The position numbers and the translations under genes are program-made. Shown here one piece after another: positions 32,553-41,440 of a stretch of 64,000 nt of DNA. Each line of letters begins with the position of its first letter. Position 1 is the first letter of the stretch. The stretch is from contig NZ_RPDJ01000020.1 of the NCBI RefSeq assembly GCF_004023625.1, forward strand, positions 62,001 to 126,000. The letters run 5' to 3'. A model generated the notes under the pieces. It worked only from the letters and a program-made list of their open reading frames with translations. It was not told the DNA's origin and searched no databases. This DNA is from Streptomyces cavernae. Lineage in GTDB: Bacteria; Actinomycetota; Actinomycetes; Streptomycetales; Streptomycetaceae.

Positions 32553-33971
32553 TCACGGGATCCCGCCGGAGGGCGCGTGCGCCGAGGCCCGGGTCAGGCT
32601 GCGTGTCGCGTGGACCAGCAGTACGAGGGCTGCGGCCGAGCAGATGGCGGCCGGAATCGCGCCCGCTCCCCACGTGCGGACCGCATCCGTGACGGGGACC
32701 GCGACCGCCGCACAGCCCGGGAGGCGGGCGGCGAAGACCGCGGCCAGGGCGATGACCTCGGCCGCACCGGCCAAGGCGAGGGCGACGGCGGGGGCGCGGG
32801 TGTGGCCGTGCGCGGACAGCAGGCGCGCGAGCAGCAGTAGTGCGCCAAGGCCGCCTGCCGTGGCATACGCGGGGTCCTCGCCGAGAGTCCTGGCGGTCAG
32901 ACCGAGCAGCGTGGCCAGCGCGCCCAGGTACAGGGCGAATGTGCCGAGCAGCAGCGGCCATACGGAGGCGGTGAACTCGGCCAGACCGCGGCTGGCGGTC
33001 AGTCGTCGGTGGGCGGCGGCCGTGAAGAGAAGGGCGCACCAGGTCGCCGGGGCGAAGGACAGCGTCAGCGCCACGACCGGGGCGACGGAGACCGGCCAGG
33101 GTTCGTCGGGGCCGCCGGCGATGGCCTCGCGCAGCAGACCGTCGCCGACGAGGGCGTAGAGCAGGAGCCAGCAGGTCCATGCGGGGCTCGCGGTCGTCGG
33201 CCGGGTCGCGTGGAGCGGGCCCCGGCGGAGCGCTGCGCGCAGCGCGAGGGTCACGGCGAGGATGCCGGCGGCGACGACGCCGAGCCGTAACTGTCCATGG
33301 GTGAGACGGGCTCCGGCGACCGCCAGGACGCAGAACGCGCCCGGGAGGAGGGGGAGAAGGAAGCGGCCGAGGCGGGCCCCGAAGGACCCCGACGACCGTG
33401 AGGCTACGCAATGAGCTGCGGGGAAAGGCGCGGAGGAGGGACGGGAACGGCCGACCGGACTTCCGTCGGTGCCGTCGGCGCTGTCCATGCGGGCGGACGC
33501 GGAGTGCGCCGGGCTGTGCGCGGGCTCGCTGCCGCGCGGCACGCGGGCGTACATCTCCTCGGCCAGGGAGAATACATCGCGGTGCCGGAAGCGGGACGCG
33601 GTCCGGTCGGTCACGCCCTGTGCCTCGAGCTCGGCCGCGATCTCCAGCGGGTCAACGGCGCGTTCGCAGAGCTCCTTGTGCCGGAGCATCAGGGCCTTCA
33701 CGGGGTCGACGACACCGGACCCGGCGGCGGGCTCACCCACGCCGGCGGACGCTCGCCCCCGCACGCCCTGCCCGCTCTCGGCGCCCTGCGTGCTGTCCGT
33801 GTCCTGCGCGCCCTCCACATTCTGGGCGCCCCTTGCGTTCTGAGCGTCCTCCGTGTCCCGGACACTGACCGTGTTCTCCGCGTCTGCCGCCGCCGCTGAT
33901 GTGAGCGGCATATCGGCGGCCCGGAGTTCACCCACCTCAGGGATCTCCGTCCTGGACAGTGACCCGCTCAT
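32553..33971 (-). CDS. Polytopic membrane protein of an exopolysaccharide-type operon
   Basis: A 472-residue protein of no family I can name with confidence. Residues about 1-85 are polar with AQN/AQD-like repeats; residues 85-150 form a soluble segment (DPVKALMLRHKELCERAVDP and RHRDVFSLAEEMY); from about residue 195 to the end there are ten or so hydrophobic helices. Its ATG overlaps the glycosyltransferase stop by 4 bases, so the two are translationally coupled. By position next to a PelF-like enzyme it could help polymer export, like PelG, but the sequence alone does not show that. Confidence 0.75.
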   Translation of the reverse strand: MSGSLSRTEIPEVGELRAADMPLTSAAAADAENTVSVRDTEDAQNARGAQNVEGAQDTDSTQGAESGQGVRGRASAGVGEPAAGSGVVDPVKALMLRHKELCERAVDPLEIAAELEAQGVTDRTASRFRHRDVFSLAEEMYARVPRGSEPAHSPAHSASARMDSADGTDGSPVGRSRPSSAPFPAAHCVASRSSGSFGARLGRFLLPLLPGAFCVLAVAGARLTHGQLRLGVVAAGILAVTLALRAALRRGPLHATRPTTASPAWTCWLLLYALVGDGLLREAIAGGPDEPWPVSVAPVVALTLSFAPATWCALLFTAAAHRRLTASRGLAEFTASVWPLLLGTFALYLGALATLLGLTARTLGEDPAYATAGGLGALLLLARLLSAHGHTRAPAVALALAGAAEVIALAAVFAARLPGCAAVAVPVTDAVRTWGAGAIPAAICSAAALVLLVHATRSLTRASAHAPSGGIP

Positions 33972-35704
33972 CGTGCTCCCTCCCCCGCCGGGACCGGCTT
34001 GCTCAGTGCCCAACTGGGGGTGCGCGCGGGCCGGGCGGACGGTTCGGTCGTCTTCCGGGATCCGAGTACGTGGAGCTCCGCCGGCACGGCGAACGGCTGT
34101 GGGTCGACCGCTGTGCCGAGGACACCCTCGTGGACCGGACAGTGCGAGGCGATCTCCAGGTAGATCTCGTCGAACGCCGCCACGTTCTGCTCGACGGTGA
34201 AGAGTTCTAGCGCCCGGGCCCGGGCTGCCGCCCCCAGGCGTTCCCGGCGCTCGGGGTCGCGCAGTAACGCCACGCACGCCTCCGCGAGCGCCCGTGGATC
34301 GGACGACGGCACGACCAGCCCCGTGCCGCCGATGACCTCCAGCACGGCCCCGACGTCCGTGGAGACCGTCGCACGCCCGCAGAACATGGCCTCGACCAGG
34401 CTGATGGGGAATCCCTCGACGGCACTGGAGAGCACTACGAGGGCGCCCGCCGTGTACGCCTCGGCCAGGCCCGGCATCTCCGGTCCGCCGATCTCCTCGA
34501 AGGAGACCGGTCGGGCACCGCCCCCGGGACCGCCGGATCCGCCCTCCGCCCCTGCGGAGGGGTCGGGGAAGAGCCGCGCGGCGAGGGCCTTGCAGTGGGC
34601 CAGGTACTGCGCGCCCTCCGCCGAGTCGACCGGCGCTCCGATGACGCGCAGCCGGGCCTTCGGCTCCGCGGCGCGGATCTCCGCGAAGGCCTGCAGCAGA
34701 GTGCTCAGGTCCTTGGCGGGTTCGATGCGGCCGACCCAGACGAGCGTGTCGGGGTCCGCGCACCCGGTGGACTCGCCGGTGTCCGCGAGGCGGGCCGCCG
34801 CCATGCCGGGGTAGACCGTGCGGAGCTTGGCGCGGTCGGCGCCGCATCGCTCCTGCCAGCGGCGGGCGTGGTGGTTTCCGGGGGTGATCAGCACGGCCCG
34901 CCGGTACGCCTCGGCGGCGAGCCGCCCGTGAAAGGCGGCGAGCAGCGCGCGCTCCGGCGCACTCGCGGTGGCGGACGCGAGGTAGTGCGCGCGCAGGTGC
35001 ACGCCGTACTCGGTGACGAGCAGCGGTACGCCGCAGAAGTGGCGGGCCAGCAGCCCCGGGAGGACCGCGGCGCCGCCGGACGTGGCGTGGCAGAGGTTGA
35101 CCGAGCCGAGGCTGTCGCCGGTGTACCAGTCGAGCGAGAGGGGGCGCAGGGTGCGCTCCACCCGCGCCGCAACGGTGAGGAGTTCCGGCACACGCGCCCT
35201 GCGCGCCGCCCGCAGGGCGCCGGGCGCACGACAGGCCCGTTCGAGCGCGGCGACCGCGAGTTCGGAGCGCAGAGCGCCCGTCAGGCCGCCCGTCTCGCGG
35301 GCGAGCTCGGCGAGCGCGTACAGGGCCGTGCCGAAACGGTCCGCCTCGGAGCCGACCGTCGCATCCGATCCGGCCCGGCCCCGGTCGGCCCCGAAGAGGT
35401 CACCGGGCGCTCCGGCCGCGCATATGGCCGCGGCCAGTTCTCCGTAGTACTCGGTGAACCGTCTGCGGGCGCGGCGTCCGAGAGGTCTCTCCTCGTCCTC
35501 GACCGCCCACAGGGGAGCCGTGATGACCCGGCTGACCTGCGGCGGCAGTTCCACCCAGCCCTCGTCCTCCTGTTGCCGACTACGGCTGAGCGCATAGACG
35601 TCGAACTCGTGTTGGCCGAGTCCGCGCACGAGCCGGTCACACCAGAGCCTGGCGTCACCACTCGCGTACGGATATCCACCCTCCGTAAGCAGTCCGATAC
35701 GCAT
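33968..35704 (-). CDS. PelF-like glycosyltransferase (GT4, DUF3492 N-terminus)
   Basis: A 578-residue GT-B enzyme. The N-terminal DUF3492 signature MRIGLLTEGGYPYA and the mid-protein TEYGVHLRAHYLA are typical of PelF. The nucleotide-sugar domain has LVWVGRIEPAKDLSTLLQAF and the GT4 E-x7-E region (SSAVEGFPISLVEAMFCGR). PelF polymerises the Pel polysaccharide in pseudomonads from UDP-linked sugars. Here it heads an operon with a coupled membrane protein and an epimerase. A C-terminal tail of about 60 residues is extra. ATG 35704 starts the signature; the upstream in-frame ATG is not conserved-looking. Confidence 0.87.
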   Translation of the reverse strand: MRIGLLTEGGYPYASGDARLWCDRLVRGLGQHEFDVYALSRSRQQEDEGWVELPPQVSRVITAPLWAVEDEERPLGRRARRRFTEYYGELAAAICAAGAPGDLFGADRGRAGSDATVGSEADRFGTALYALAELARETGGLTGALRSELAVAALERACRAPGALRAARRARVPELLTVAARVERTLRPLSLDWYTGDSLGSVNLCHATSGGAAVLPGLLARHFCGVPLLVTEYGVHLRAHYLASATASAPERALLAAFHGRLAAEAYRRAVLITPGNHHARRWQERCGADRAKLRTVYPGMAAARLADTGESTGCADPDTLVWVGRIEPAKDLSTLLQAFAEIRAAEPKARLRVIGAPVDSAEGAQYLAHCKALAARLFPDPSAGAEGGSGGPGGGARPVSFEEIGGPEMPGLAEAYTAGALVVLSSAVEGFPISLVEAMFCGRATVSTDVGAVLEVIGGTGLVVPSSDPRALAEACVALLRDPERRERLGAAARARALELFTVEQNVAAFDEIYLEIASHCPVHEGVLGTAVDPQPFAVPAELHVLGSRKTTEPSARPARTPSWALSKPVPAGEGAR

Positions 35705-36004
35705 GAGCGCACCCCCGGTCTCCCGTATGGGGCCGCCACCCACCTGGCGGCCCGTCAGCGGGACGAACGTATGCGGACATGAGGGTGGCGCGACGGACGG
35801 TTGTCCATCGCGCCACCAAAAGGGGTGAACGGGCGTAACTTTCGCGGGCGGGTCGCGTTCGGGCTCGCTAGAGGCTCACCCGGACGGAGAGGTGTCACGC
35901 CCGGCCGATTCCGGTGAGGTTCCACCCGCGGCGCACCATGACATGGTGCGCCGCGGGAGAAGCCGACCCGAGGAGCCAACCGAACGAACCGACCGGAGGA
36001 GGCG
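35705..36004. other. Leader and terminator region between the DUF3152 gene and the PelF-like operon
   Basis: This stretch holds a hairpin (GGTGGCGCGA/TCGCGCCACC, 35784-35817) in the 5' region of the glycosyltransferase gene and a long terminator (listed separately). No gene is seen. Confidence 0.5.
35925..35957 (-). terminator. Terminator of the DUF3152 gene
   Basis: A perfect 15-bp stem, CCCGCGGCGCACCAT, with a GAC loop and its complement. It lies about 50 bases after the DUF3152 stop on the minus strand. Confidence 0.85.
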
Positions 36005-38014
36005 TCAGTTCCCGGGGAAGGCCCAGGGGTTGGGTCGGCAACGGATCCCGTCATGGTCGAGGAACTTGGTCTGTTGCTGCATGACGGGCGCGAGGGCACC
36101 GTCCTTGTTGCAGGTCTCATGGCCGTAGCCGAGCCGGTGGCCCACTTCGTGGTTGATCAGCATCTGCCGGTAGGCGAGCATCGCGTCGCCGTAGGTCTGC
36201 GAGCCCTGGGCCCAGCGGTACGCGTTGATCATGACCCGGTCGGTGAGGGCCGAGTCACAGGAGACGTTGTCCTGGGTGGTGTCGAGTTCCGATTTGGCGC
36301 ACCAGAAAGCAGTTGTCCCGGGGCTCGCCAGGGTGATGACGAAGTCGGGCTTCCCCGAGGAGATCCGCTCGAAGGTGCGTGCGCCGTTGTGGGCCCAGCT
36401 CCGGTTGTCGTTGAGGGTCTTCTGCACGGCCTGGGCGAAGAGCTCGGCGTCGAGTCCGAGCCCTTCCTCGACGTCGACGCGGTAGCGGAACTTCTGTCCC
36501 CGGCCGGGTGCCGGGTCGAATCCGCCGACCGCCTCGAACGCGCCTGAGCCCGTGAGATCGGCGGCCAGCGGGTACTTCTTCGCCATTTTCTGGCCGTAGG
36601 TGAGGGTCACCAGGCGGGCCGGGGAGTTGCTCGGTTCGGGCCGGCCGTCGCTGCGGTCGGCGCTGCCGCCGGCACCGGTCACGCCGCGTTCGCCGCTCGC
36701 GGACTGGGGCTGGGTCACGGTCTCGTCGTCGGAGCCGTCGGAGCCGTCGGAGCCGTCGGTCACCTGTCCCGCGACCACGACCGCCAGCACGGTGGTGATG
36801 GCGGCCGCCGCGATGCCGGTGTACGTACGGCCTTTTCTCCTGCGCTCCGACCCCCTACCGACCTGGTCGTCGGCCGACGGTGACTCAAGGGTGCGGCCGG
36901 TGCGGGACGCGTACGCGTCGGTGCGCATGGCCGTGGCGGCGCCTGTCAGGGCGACGTCGTCGTTCCCGAAGGCGTCGATGTAGTCCTGGCGGGGGCCGTT
37001 CCGCCGGTCCCTCGGTGGTATACGCCGTGCCTGCTCCTGCGCCACGTCACGCCGGGCGCCCTGCGCCACGCCGACGCCGGACCCGCCGAACTGACCCCAG
37101 CCGCCCCCGTCCTCGTGCTGCTCGGGATGTCCGCCGCGGACGTGCGGGAAGCCGTGGGCGGGGGTTCCGTCGCCGTGGGCGAACTGCGGGACGCCTCCGG
37201 GCGGCGTGCCCGGACCGAACTGCGGCACCCCACGCGCGGGCGTGCCGTCCGCCGGACCCGGGACACCGCGCGCGGGGGTCCCGTCGGGTAGCCGCGGGAA
37301 GCCATGGGCAGGGGTGCCGTCGGCGAACCGAGGCGTGCTTGCGGCCGACACTCCCTCCGGCACGCGCGGGGCACCGCGCGCGGGGGTCCCGTCGGGAAGC
37401 CGCGGGACGCCATGGACAGGTGTGCCGTCGGCGAAGCGGGGCACGCCGCTCGCGGGCGTTCCGTCGGCCTGCCGGGGAAAACCGTGAGCTGGGGTGCCGT
37501 CGGGGAGCCGGGGAAAACCGTGGGCCGGAGTGCCGTCCGCGAAGTGGGGAACCCCACCCGTCGGCGCTCCACCGGCCTGCCGGGGAAAACCGTGGGCCGG
37601 GGTTCCCATTGCCTGCCGGGGGAAGCCCTGGGCGGGCGTTCCGCCGTTGTACCTGGGAAAACCGTGGGCCGGAGTGCCGTCCGCGAAGCGGGGAGCGCCA
37701 CCCGTCGGCGCTGCGTCGGACTGCCGGGGAAACCCGTGGGCCGGAGTGCCGTCCGCGAAGTGGGGGACCCCACCGGTCGGCGCTCCACCGGCCTGCCGGG
37801 GAAAACCGTGGGCCGGAGTGCCGTCCGCGAAGCGCGGAGCGTTGGGCGGACGTGCCCCTTCCGACACCCGGGAAAACCCGTTGGGAGTGCGCTCCGGCAG
37901 CCGGGGCAAGCCGTGGGACGGGGGTTCGGCCGCCGTCCCGGGCGCCCCGCGGGAGGCCTTGCCGGCCGCTGCACCGCTCTTGCCTGATCCGCGACGGCGA
38001 CTGTGACGTCCCAC
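36005..38014 (-). CDS. Membrane-anchored DUF3152 protein (putative metalloprotease) with long repeat region
   Basis: A 669-residue protein. Residues about 40-294 are a run of roughly 20 twelve-residue repeats with consensus GTPAHGFPRxxD. A basic stretch and one membrane helix follow (around residue 395, TGIAAAAITTVLAVVVAG), then an outside-facing DUF3152 domain of about 200 residues with HEVGHRLGYGHE, a zinc-metalloprotease-like motif, and several cysteines. The topology would place repeats inside and the catalytic-looking domain outside. Function is unknown. GTG 38014 starts MGRHSRRR, a common opening for membrane proteins in Streptomyces. Confidence 0.85.
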   Translation of the reverse strand: MGRHSRRRGSGKSGAAAGKASRGAPGTAAEPPSHGLPRLPERTPNGFSRVSEGARPPNAPRFADGTPAHGFPRQAGGAPTGGVPHFADGTPAHGFPRQSDAAPTGGAPRFADGTPAHGFPRYNGGTPAQGFPRQAMGTPAHGFPRQAGGAPTGGVPHFADGTPAHGFPRLPDGTPAHGFPRQADGTPASGVPRFADGTPVHGVPRLPDGTPARGAPRVPEGVSAASTPRFADGTPAHGFPRLPDGTPARGVPGPADGTPARGVPQFGPGTPPGGVPQFAHGDGTPAHGFPHVRGGHPEQHEDGGGWGQFGGSGVGVAQGARRDVAQEQARRIPPRDRRNGPRQDYIDAFGNDDVALTGAATAMRTDAYASRTGRTLESPSADDQVGRGSERRRKGRTYTGIAAAAITTVLAVVVAGQVTDGSDGSDGSDDETVTQPQSASGERGVTGAGGSADRSDGRPEPSNSPARLVTLTYGQKMAKKYPLAADLTGSGAFEAVGGFDPAPGRGQKFRYRVDVEEGLGLDAELFAQAVQKTLNDNRSWAHNGARTFERISSGKPDFVITLASPGTTAFWCAKSELDTTQDNVSCDSALTDRVMINAYRWAQGSQTYGDAMLAYRQMLINHEVGHRLGYGHETCNKDGALAPVMQQQTKFLDHDGIRCRPNPWAFPGN
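37132..37925 (-). repeat. 36-bp coding repeats in the DUF3152 gene
   Basis: About 20 imperfect 36-bp units encode GTPAHGFPRxxD and variants (GAPTGGVPHFAD, GTPARGVP). Several two-unit blocks are almost identical, which indicates recent internal duplication or gene conversion. Confidence 0.9.
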
Positions 38015-38053
38015 GACCCGCCTCAGCTCCCCGCGTCCTCGATGTCGGATTGA

Positions 38054-39037
38054 TCAAGCATGTTCGTTCAGTGCCTCATTCAACCGGAGTGTATCCGCCA
38101 TGAGTTCACGGAAGGCGGTTGCCACGGTCTCCGGGTATTCCATCATCGCCACGTGTCCGGCGTCAGGCATCGTCAACAGCCGCGAGTCGCGGAAGTGGCG
38201 TGCGGCACGCTGGGCCATGCGGTAGGAGACCAGCTGGTCCCGGCAGCCGTAGATGAGCAGGGTCGGCGCCAGCACCCGTTCGGCCTGCCGCCACAGCCCG
38301 TGCTGGCCGCCCAGGGTGTACGCGTTGACGATGCCGCGCGCCGAGCGGGCCATCGCGTCCCAGAAGTACGGCAGCCGCAGCCGCCGTTCCATCTCGTCGA
38401 CCGCGTGCCGGAATGCCTCCGGGGTGACCCGGCCCGGGTCCCCGTAACAGAGTGCCATGACTCCGCGGACGCGCTGCTCGGCCGTCCAGTCCTTGGTGAG
38501 CCGGGTGAACAGGCCCGCCACTCCGGGCAGAGCCAGCAGACCGGTCGGCACGGCGGAGCGCTGCACGAGGATCTCCGGGAGCGCCGGTGAGACCAGCGTC
38601 AGCGTGCGCACCAGGTCGGGGCGGACGGCGGCGACGCGGGTGGCGACCGCGCCGCCCATCGAGTTGCCGAACAGATGCACGGGACCGCGGTCCTGCGCAT
38701 CGAGGTAACGGATGACCGCGCGCGCGTGCCCGGTGATCGAGTAGTCGCCGTCGTCCGGCGGCGGCGAGTCACCGAAGCCGGGCAGGTCGACGGCCTCGGT
38801 GTCCACCAGGCCGTCGAGCAGCGGCATCAGGTCCGACCAGTTCTGCGAGGAGCCGCCGAGGCCGTGCACGAACAGGGCGGGCGGCAGCCCTTCGCGCGCC
38901 GGCGGTCTCGACCGCACGGTGAGTGTGACCCCCGGCAGCCCTACCGACCGCAGTTGCTCCCCGTCCGCGACCCTGACGGTGCTCACCCTCGGCGCGACGG
39001 TTGCGGCCAGGACGGAAGGGAGTTCGGTCGAAGACAT
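38054..39037 (-). CDS. Alpha/beta hydrolase
   Basis: A 327-residue hydrolase with oxyanion loop FVHGLGGSSQNW, nucleophile elbow GNSMGGAV and a late catalytic histidine in PDAGHVAMMEYPE. A cap region of about 80 residues lies between. It resembles small-ester or lactone hydrolases; the substrate is not evident. ATG 39037. It lies 39 bases from the DUF3152 gene and in the same direction, probably in one transcript. Confidence 0.88.
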   Translation of the reverse strand: MSSTELPSVLAATVAPRVSTVRVADGEQLRSVGLPGVTLTVRSRPPAREGLPPALFVHGLGGSSQNWSDLMPLLDGLVDTEAVDLPGFGDSPPPDDGDYSITGHARAVIRYLDAQDRGPVHLFGNSMGGAVATRVAAVRPDLVRTLTLVSPALPEILVQRSAVPTGLLALPGVAGLFTRLTKDWTAEQRVRGVMALCYGDPGRVTPEAFRHAVDEMERRLRLPYFWDAMARSARGIVNAYTLGGQHGLWRQAERVLAPTLLIYGCRDQLVSYRMAQRAARHFRDSRLLTMPDAGHVAMMEYPETVATAFRELMADTLRLNEALNEHA

Positions 39038-39246
39038 GCGGCAATGTTACGAGACGATCACGTAGTGGCTCATGTGTTCGCGCTCACACGCGAGGCTCAC
39101 AAGACGGGCCTGTTTGAACCCCCGGAACGCGGAACCCAGAACGGGACCGGATCGCAATGGCATCCGGAACGGGTGTCTCCTAGGCTTCGGTCGAGGGCAC
39201 TCGTAGTCGTACAAGAGCGCACTCACACTGCTCGGGAAGAGGAAGC

Positions 39247-39465
39247 ATGGCCATCGACCCCACTGACCCCGAGACCTTCGAACCCTCCGCCGAGGAGGAG
39301 ATCGACGACGAGGCCCCCGAGGCCGACGCCGCCGAGCAGCACACGGATCTGGCGCCGCCGGACGCCGACTACGACCTGCTGAGCGGCGACACCTACAGTG
39401 CCGACGAGGCCGATCGCGCCGAGCAAGCTCGCTTCGTCGCACTCGACGAGGACGACTACAGGTGA
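39247..39465 (+). CDS. Small acidic hypothetical protein
   Basis: A 72-residue protein of which about one third is Asp or Glu; no membrane helix or domain. ATG 39247 follows GGAAGAGGAAG. It stands alone between divergent hydrolase and downstream TetR genes. The strong ribosome site and codon pattern support a real gene. Role unknown. Confidence 0.65.
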   Translation: MAIDPTDPETFEPSAEEEIDDEAPEADAAEQHTDLAPPDADYDLLSGDTYSADEADRAEQARFVALDEDDYR

Positions 39466-39635
39466 GGCCGGGGCGACACTGACCCGTCCGCTCTACGCTG
39501 CTTTGGCGTGCTCCCTCCCCTTTTCTCAGGCGTCCGGTCCGTGAAATTCTCCGCTCGCACCGCGCACACCACGGTTACCGAAAAGTACGATGGCCGCGCG
39601 GCGCACACCGCATGTGGACGATTTTGGGAGGCGGC

Positions 39636-40277
39636 GTGACAGCCATCGAGCAGACAGAGGCGGCACGCCCGCGGGGCACACGCCTGCCGCGCCGTGCCCG
39701 GCGCAACCAGCTCCTCGGCGCCGCTCAGGAAGTATTCGTAGCGCAGGGATACCACGCGGCAGCGATGGACGACATCGCCGAGCGCGCGGGCGTCAGCAAG
39801 CCGGTGCTCTACCAGCACTTCCCCGGCAAGCTGGACCTCTACCTGGCACTGCTGGACCAGCACTGCGAGGCACTGCTGGAGTCGGTGCGGGGGGCGCTGG
39901 CCTCGACGACCGACAACAAGCTCCGGGTCCGCGCGACGATCGACGCCTACTTCGCGTACGTGGAGGACGACGGCGGGGCGTTCCGGCTGGTCTTCGAGTC
40001 GGACCTGACCAACGAGCCTGCCGTGCGCGAGCGGGTCGACCGGGTCACGGTCCAGTGCGCGGAGGCGATCTGCGACGTGATCGCGGAGGACACCGGGTTG
40101 CCGCGGGCCGAGTCGATGCTGCTCGCCTCCGGGCTCGGCGGACAGGCGCAGGTCGTGGCGCGCTCCTGGCTGCACAGCGACCGCAGCGTGCCGCGTGAGC
40201 AGGCGGTGCAGCTGCTGACCTCGCTGGCGTGGCGGGGCATCGCCGGGTTCCCGCTGCACGGGAGCGAGCACCACTGA
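39636..40277 (+). CDS. TetR-family transcriptional regulator
   Basis: A 213-residue regulator with a TetR DNA-binding domain (AMDDIAERAGVSKPVLYQHF near residues 50-70) and a C-terminal helical ligand domain. GTG 39636 follows GGGAGGCG. The gene it regulates cannot be told; the nearest genes are the acidic protein and DUF3107. In several actinomycetes a TetR gene next to DUF3107 is usual. Confidence 0.9.
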   Translation: MTAIEQTEAARPRGTRLPRRARRNQLLGAAQEVFVAQGYHAAAMDDIAERAGVSKPVLYQHFPGKLDLYLALLDQHCEALLESVRGALASTTDNKLRVRATIDAYFAYVEDDGGAFRLVFESDLTNEPAVRERVDRVTVQCAEAICDVIAEDTGLPRAESMLLASGLGGQAQVVARSWLHSDRSVPREQAVQLLTSLAWRGIAGFPLHGSEHH

Positions 40278-40568
40278 GTCGTCGCGGTCGCCGCCCGGCC
40301 ATCGCTGTCGCCGCCCGGCCATCGCGGTCTGCCGCTCCGTTCCCGGCCCTCCCGGCGCCGCCCGGCGCCGTTCCGGTCTGTGTTCTCTCTGTGTTCCCTT
40401 CGGTGGTCCTGTCCGCTGTTCCGGTGCGGTGCTCGCGTCCGGTGTTCCCGTCCGCTGTTCGCTCTTGGCGTTCTTGGGCGGAGCGTGCAGGTCCCCTCAC
40501 CGGGCTAATGTGTGCTGGGTACGGCGCGGAGGCCCGCGCACATCACTGACCGTCGGAGGGACAAAGCC

Positions 40569-40796
40569 GTGGAGGTCAAGATCGGCGTGCAGCACGCGCC
40601 CCGCGAGATCGTTCTGGAGAGCGGTCAGACCCCGGAGGAGGTCGAGCGCGCGGTTTCCGAAGCGCTGGCCGGCAAGTCGCAGCTGCTGAGCCTCGTGGAC
40701 GACCACGGCCGCAAGGTCCTGGTCCCGGCGGACCGGCTGGCGTACGTCGAGCTGGGTGAGCCGACGGCCCGCAAGGTGGGCTTCAGCGCACTGTAG
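40569..40796 (+). CDS. DUF3107 family protein
   Basis: A 75-residue protein. The opening MEVKIGVQHAPREIVLES and the end ARKVGFSAL are typical of DUF3107, a small actinobacterial family of unknown function. GTG 40569 follows GTCGGAGGGAC. A strong terminator follows. The 290-base gap upstream contains a duplicated 20-bp unit (GTCGCCGCCCGGCCATCGC at 40287 and 40307) and nothing else I could recognise. Confidence 0.88.
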   Translation: MEVKIGVQHAPREIVLESGQTPEEVERAVSEALAGKSQLLSLVDDHGRKVLVPADRLAYVELGEPTARKVGFSAL

Positions 40797-40812
40797 CTGT
40801 GACGGAACGTAG

Positions 40813-40845
40813 AAGGGCCCGGCGGCACTGTGCCGTCGGGCCCTT
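40813..40845 (+). terminator. Terminator after DUF3107
   Basis: AAGGGCCCGGCGGCA, short loop, TGCCGTCGGGCCCTT, followed by TTGTG: a 15-bp stem with one mismatch. Confidence 0.88.
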
Positions 40846-40972
40846 TTGTGCGCGTTTTTCGTCTCGCCGGCCCCCCCGTATGTCCCGCGTACCGAAGGGG
40901 GTTGGATTCCGCAGGTCAGGGGTAGAACGGGCTACGACTGGAACGCCCATGGCCGTGCGGGAGGGGACCCCT

Positions 40973-41239
40973 ATGTTGGTGGAAGCGCTCGGCTCCGCAG
41001 TCGTCGGTCTGGCCCTGGCCTGGGCCGCCTCCTACCGACTGTCGCACCGACTCCCGTCCCGCCGCCTGGTGCTGCCGACGGGGGTGGCCGCCGCGCTCTT
41101 CGGCGCCTTCCTGACCCACACGGCGCTGGGCGCCGGCCATGCCGTAGCGACACTGATCGGGGCGGCGGTCGTGGCCACGGCCCTGCTGTCCCTGCTGCTG
41201 CGCCCCGGCGCGCGCCTTCGACGCTCGGCCACCGCGTAG
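40973..41239 (+). CDS. Small membrane protein
   Basis: An 88-residue protein with three hydrophobic helices separated by short Arg-rich loops (YRLSHRLPSRRLVLP after the first helix) and a basic C-terminus. ATG 40973 follows GGGAGGGGACC. An upstream in-frame ATG (40949) would add eight residues without a ribosome site. Family and role unknown. Confidence 0.65.
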   Translation: MLVEALGSAVVGLALAWAASYRLSHRLPSRRLVLPTGVAAALFGAFLTHTALGAGHAVATLIGAAVVATALLSLLLRPGARLRRSATA

Positions 41240-41440
41240 GACGCCACCGTCTGTCGACCCCTGAGCGGGGTGGGCACACGGCCGGGCGTCGAGCCGCAGG
41301 CACCGGACCCGGCGCACCCGGCCCGACGGACCCACACGCCGACCCACGGGGCCCAGCACACCCCGGCCCGACGGACTCGGTCCACAGAGGTCCGTAGGCC
41401 CGGACCGAGGGTGCCCGAGCCTCAGACCCCGCCCCGGCTG

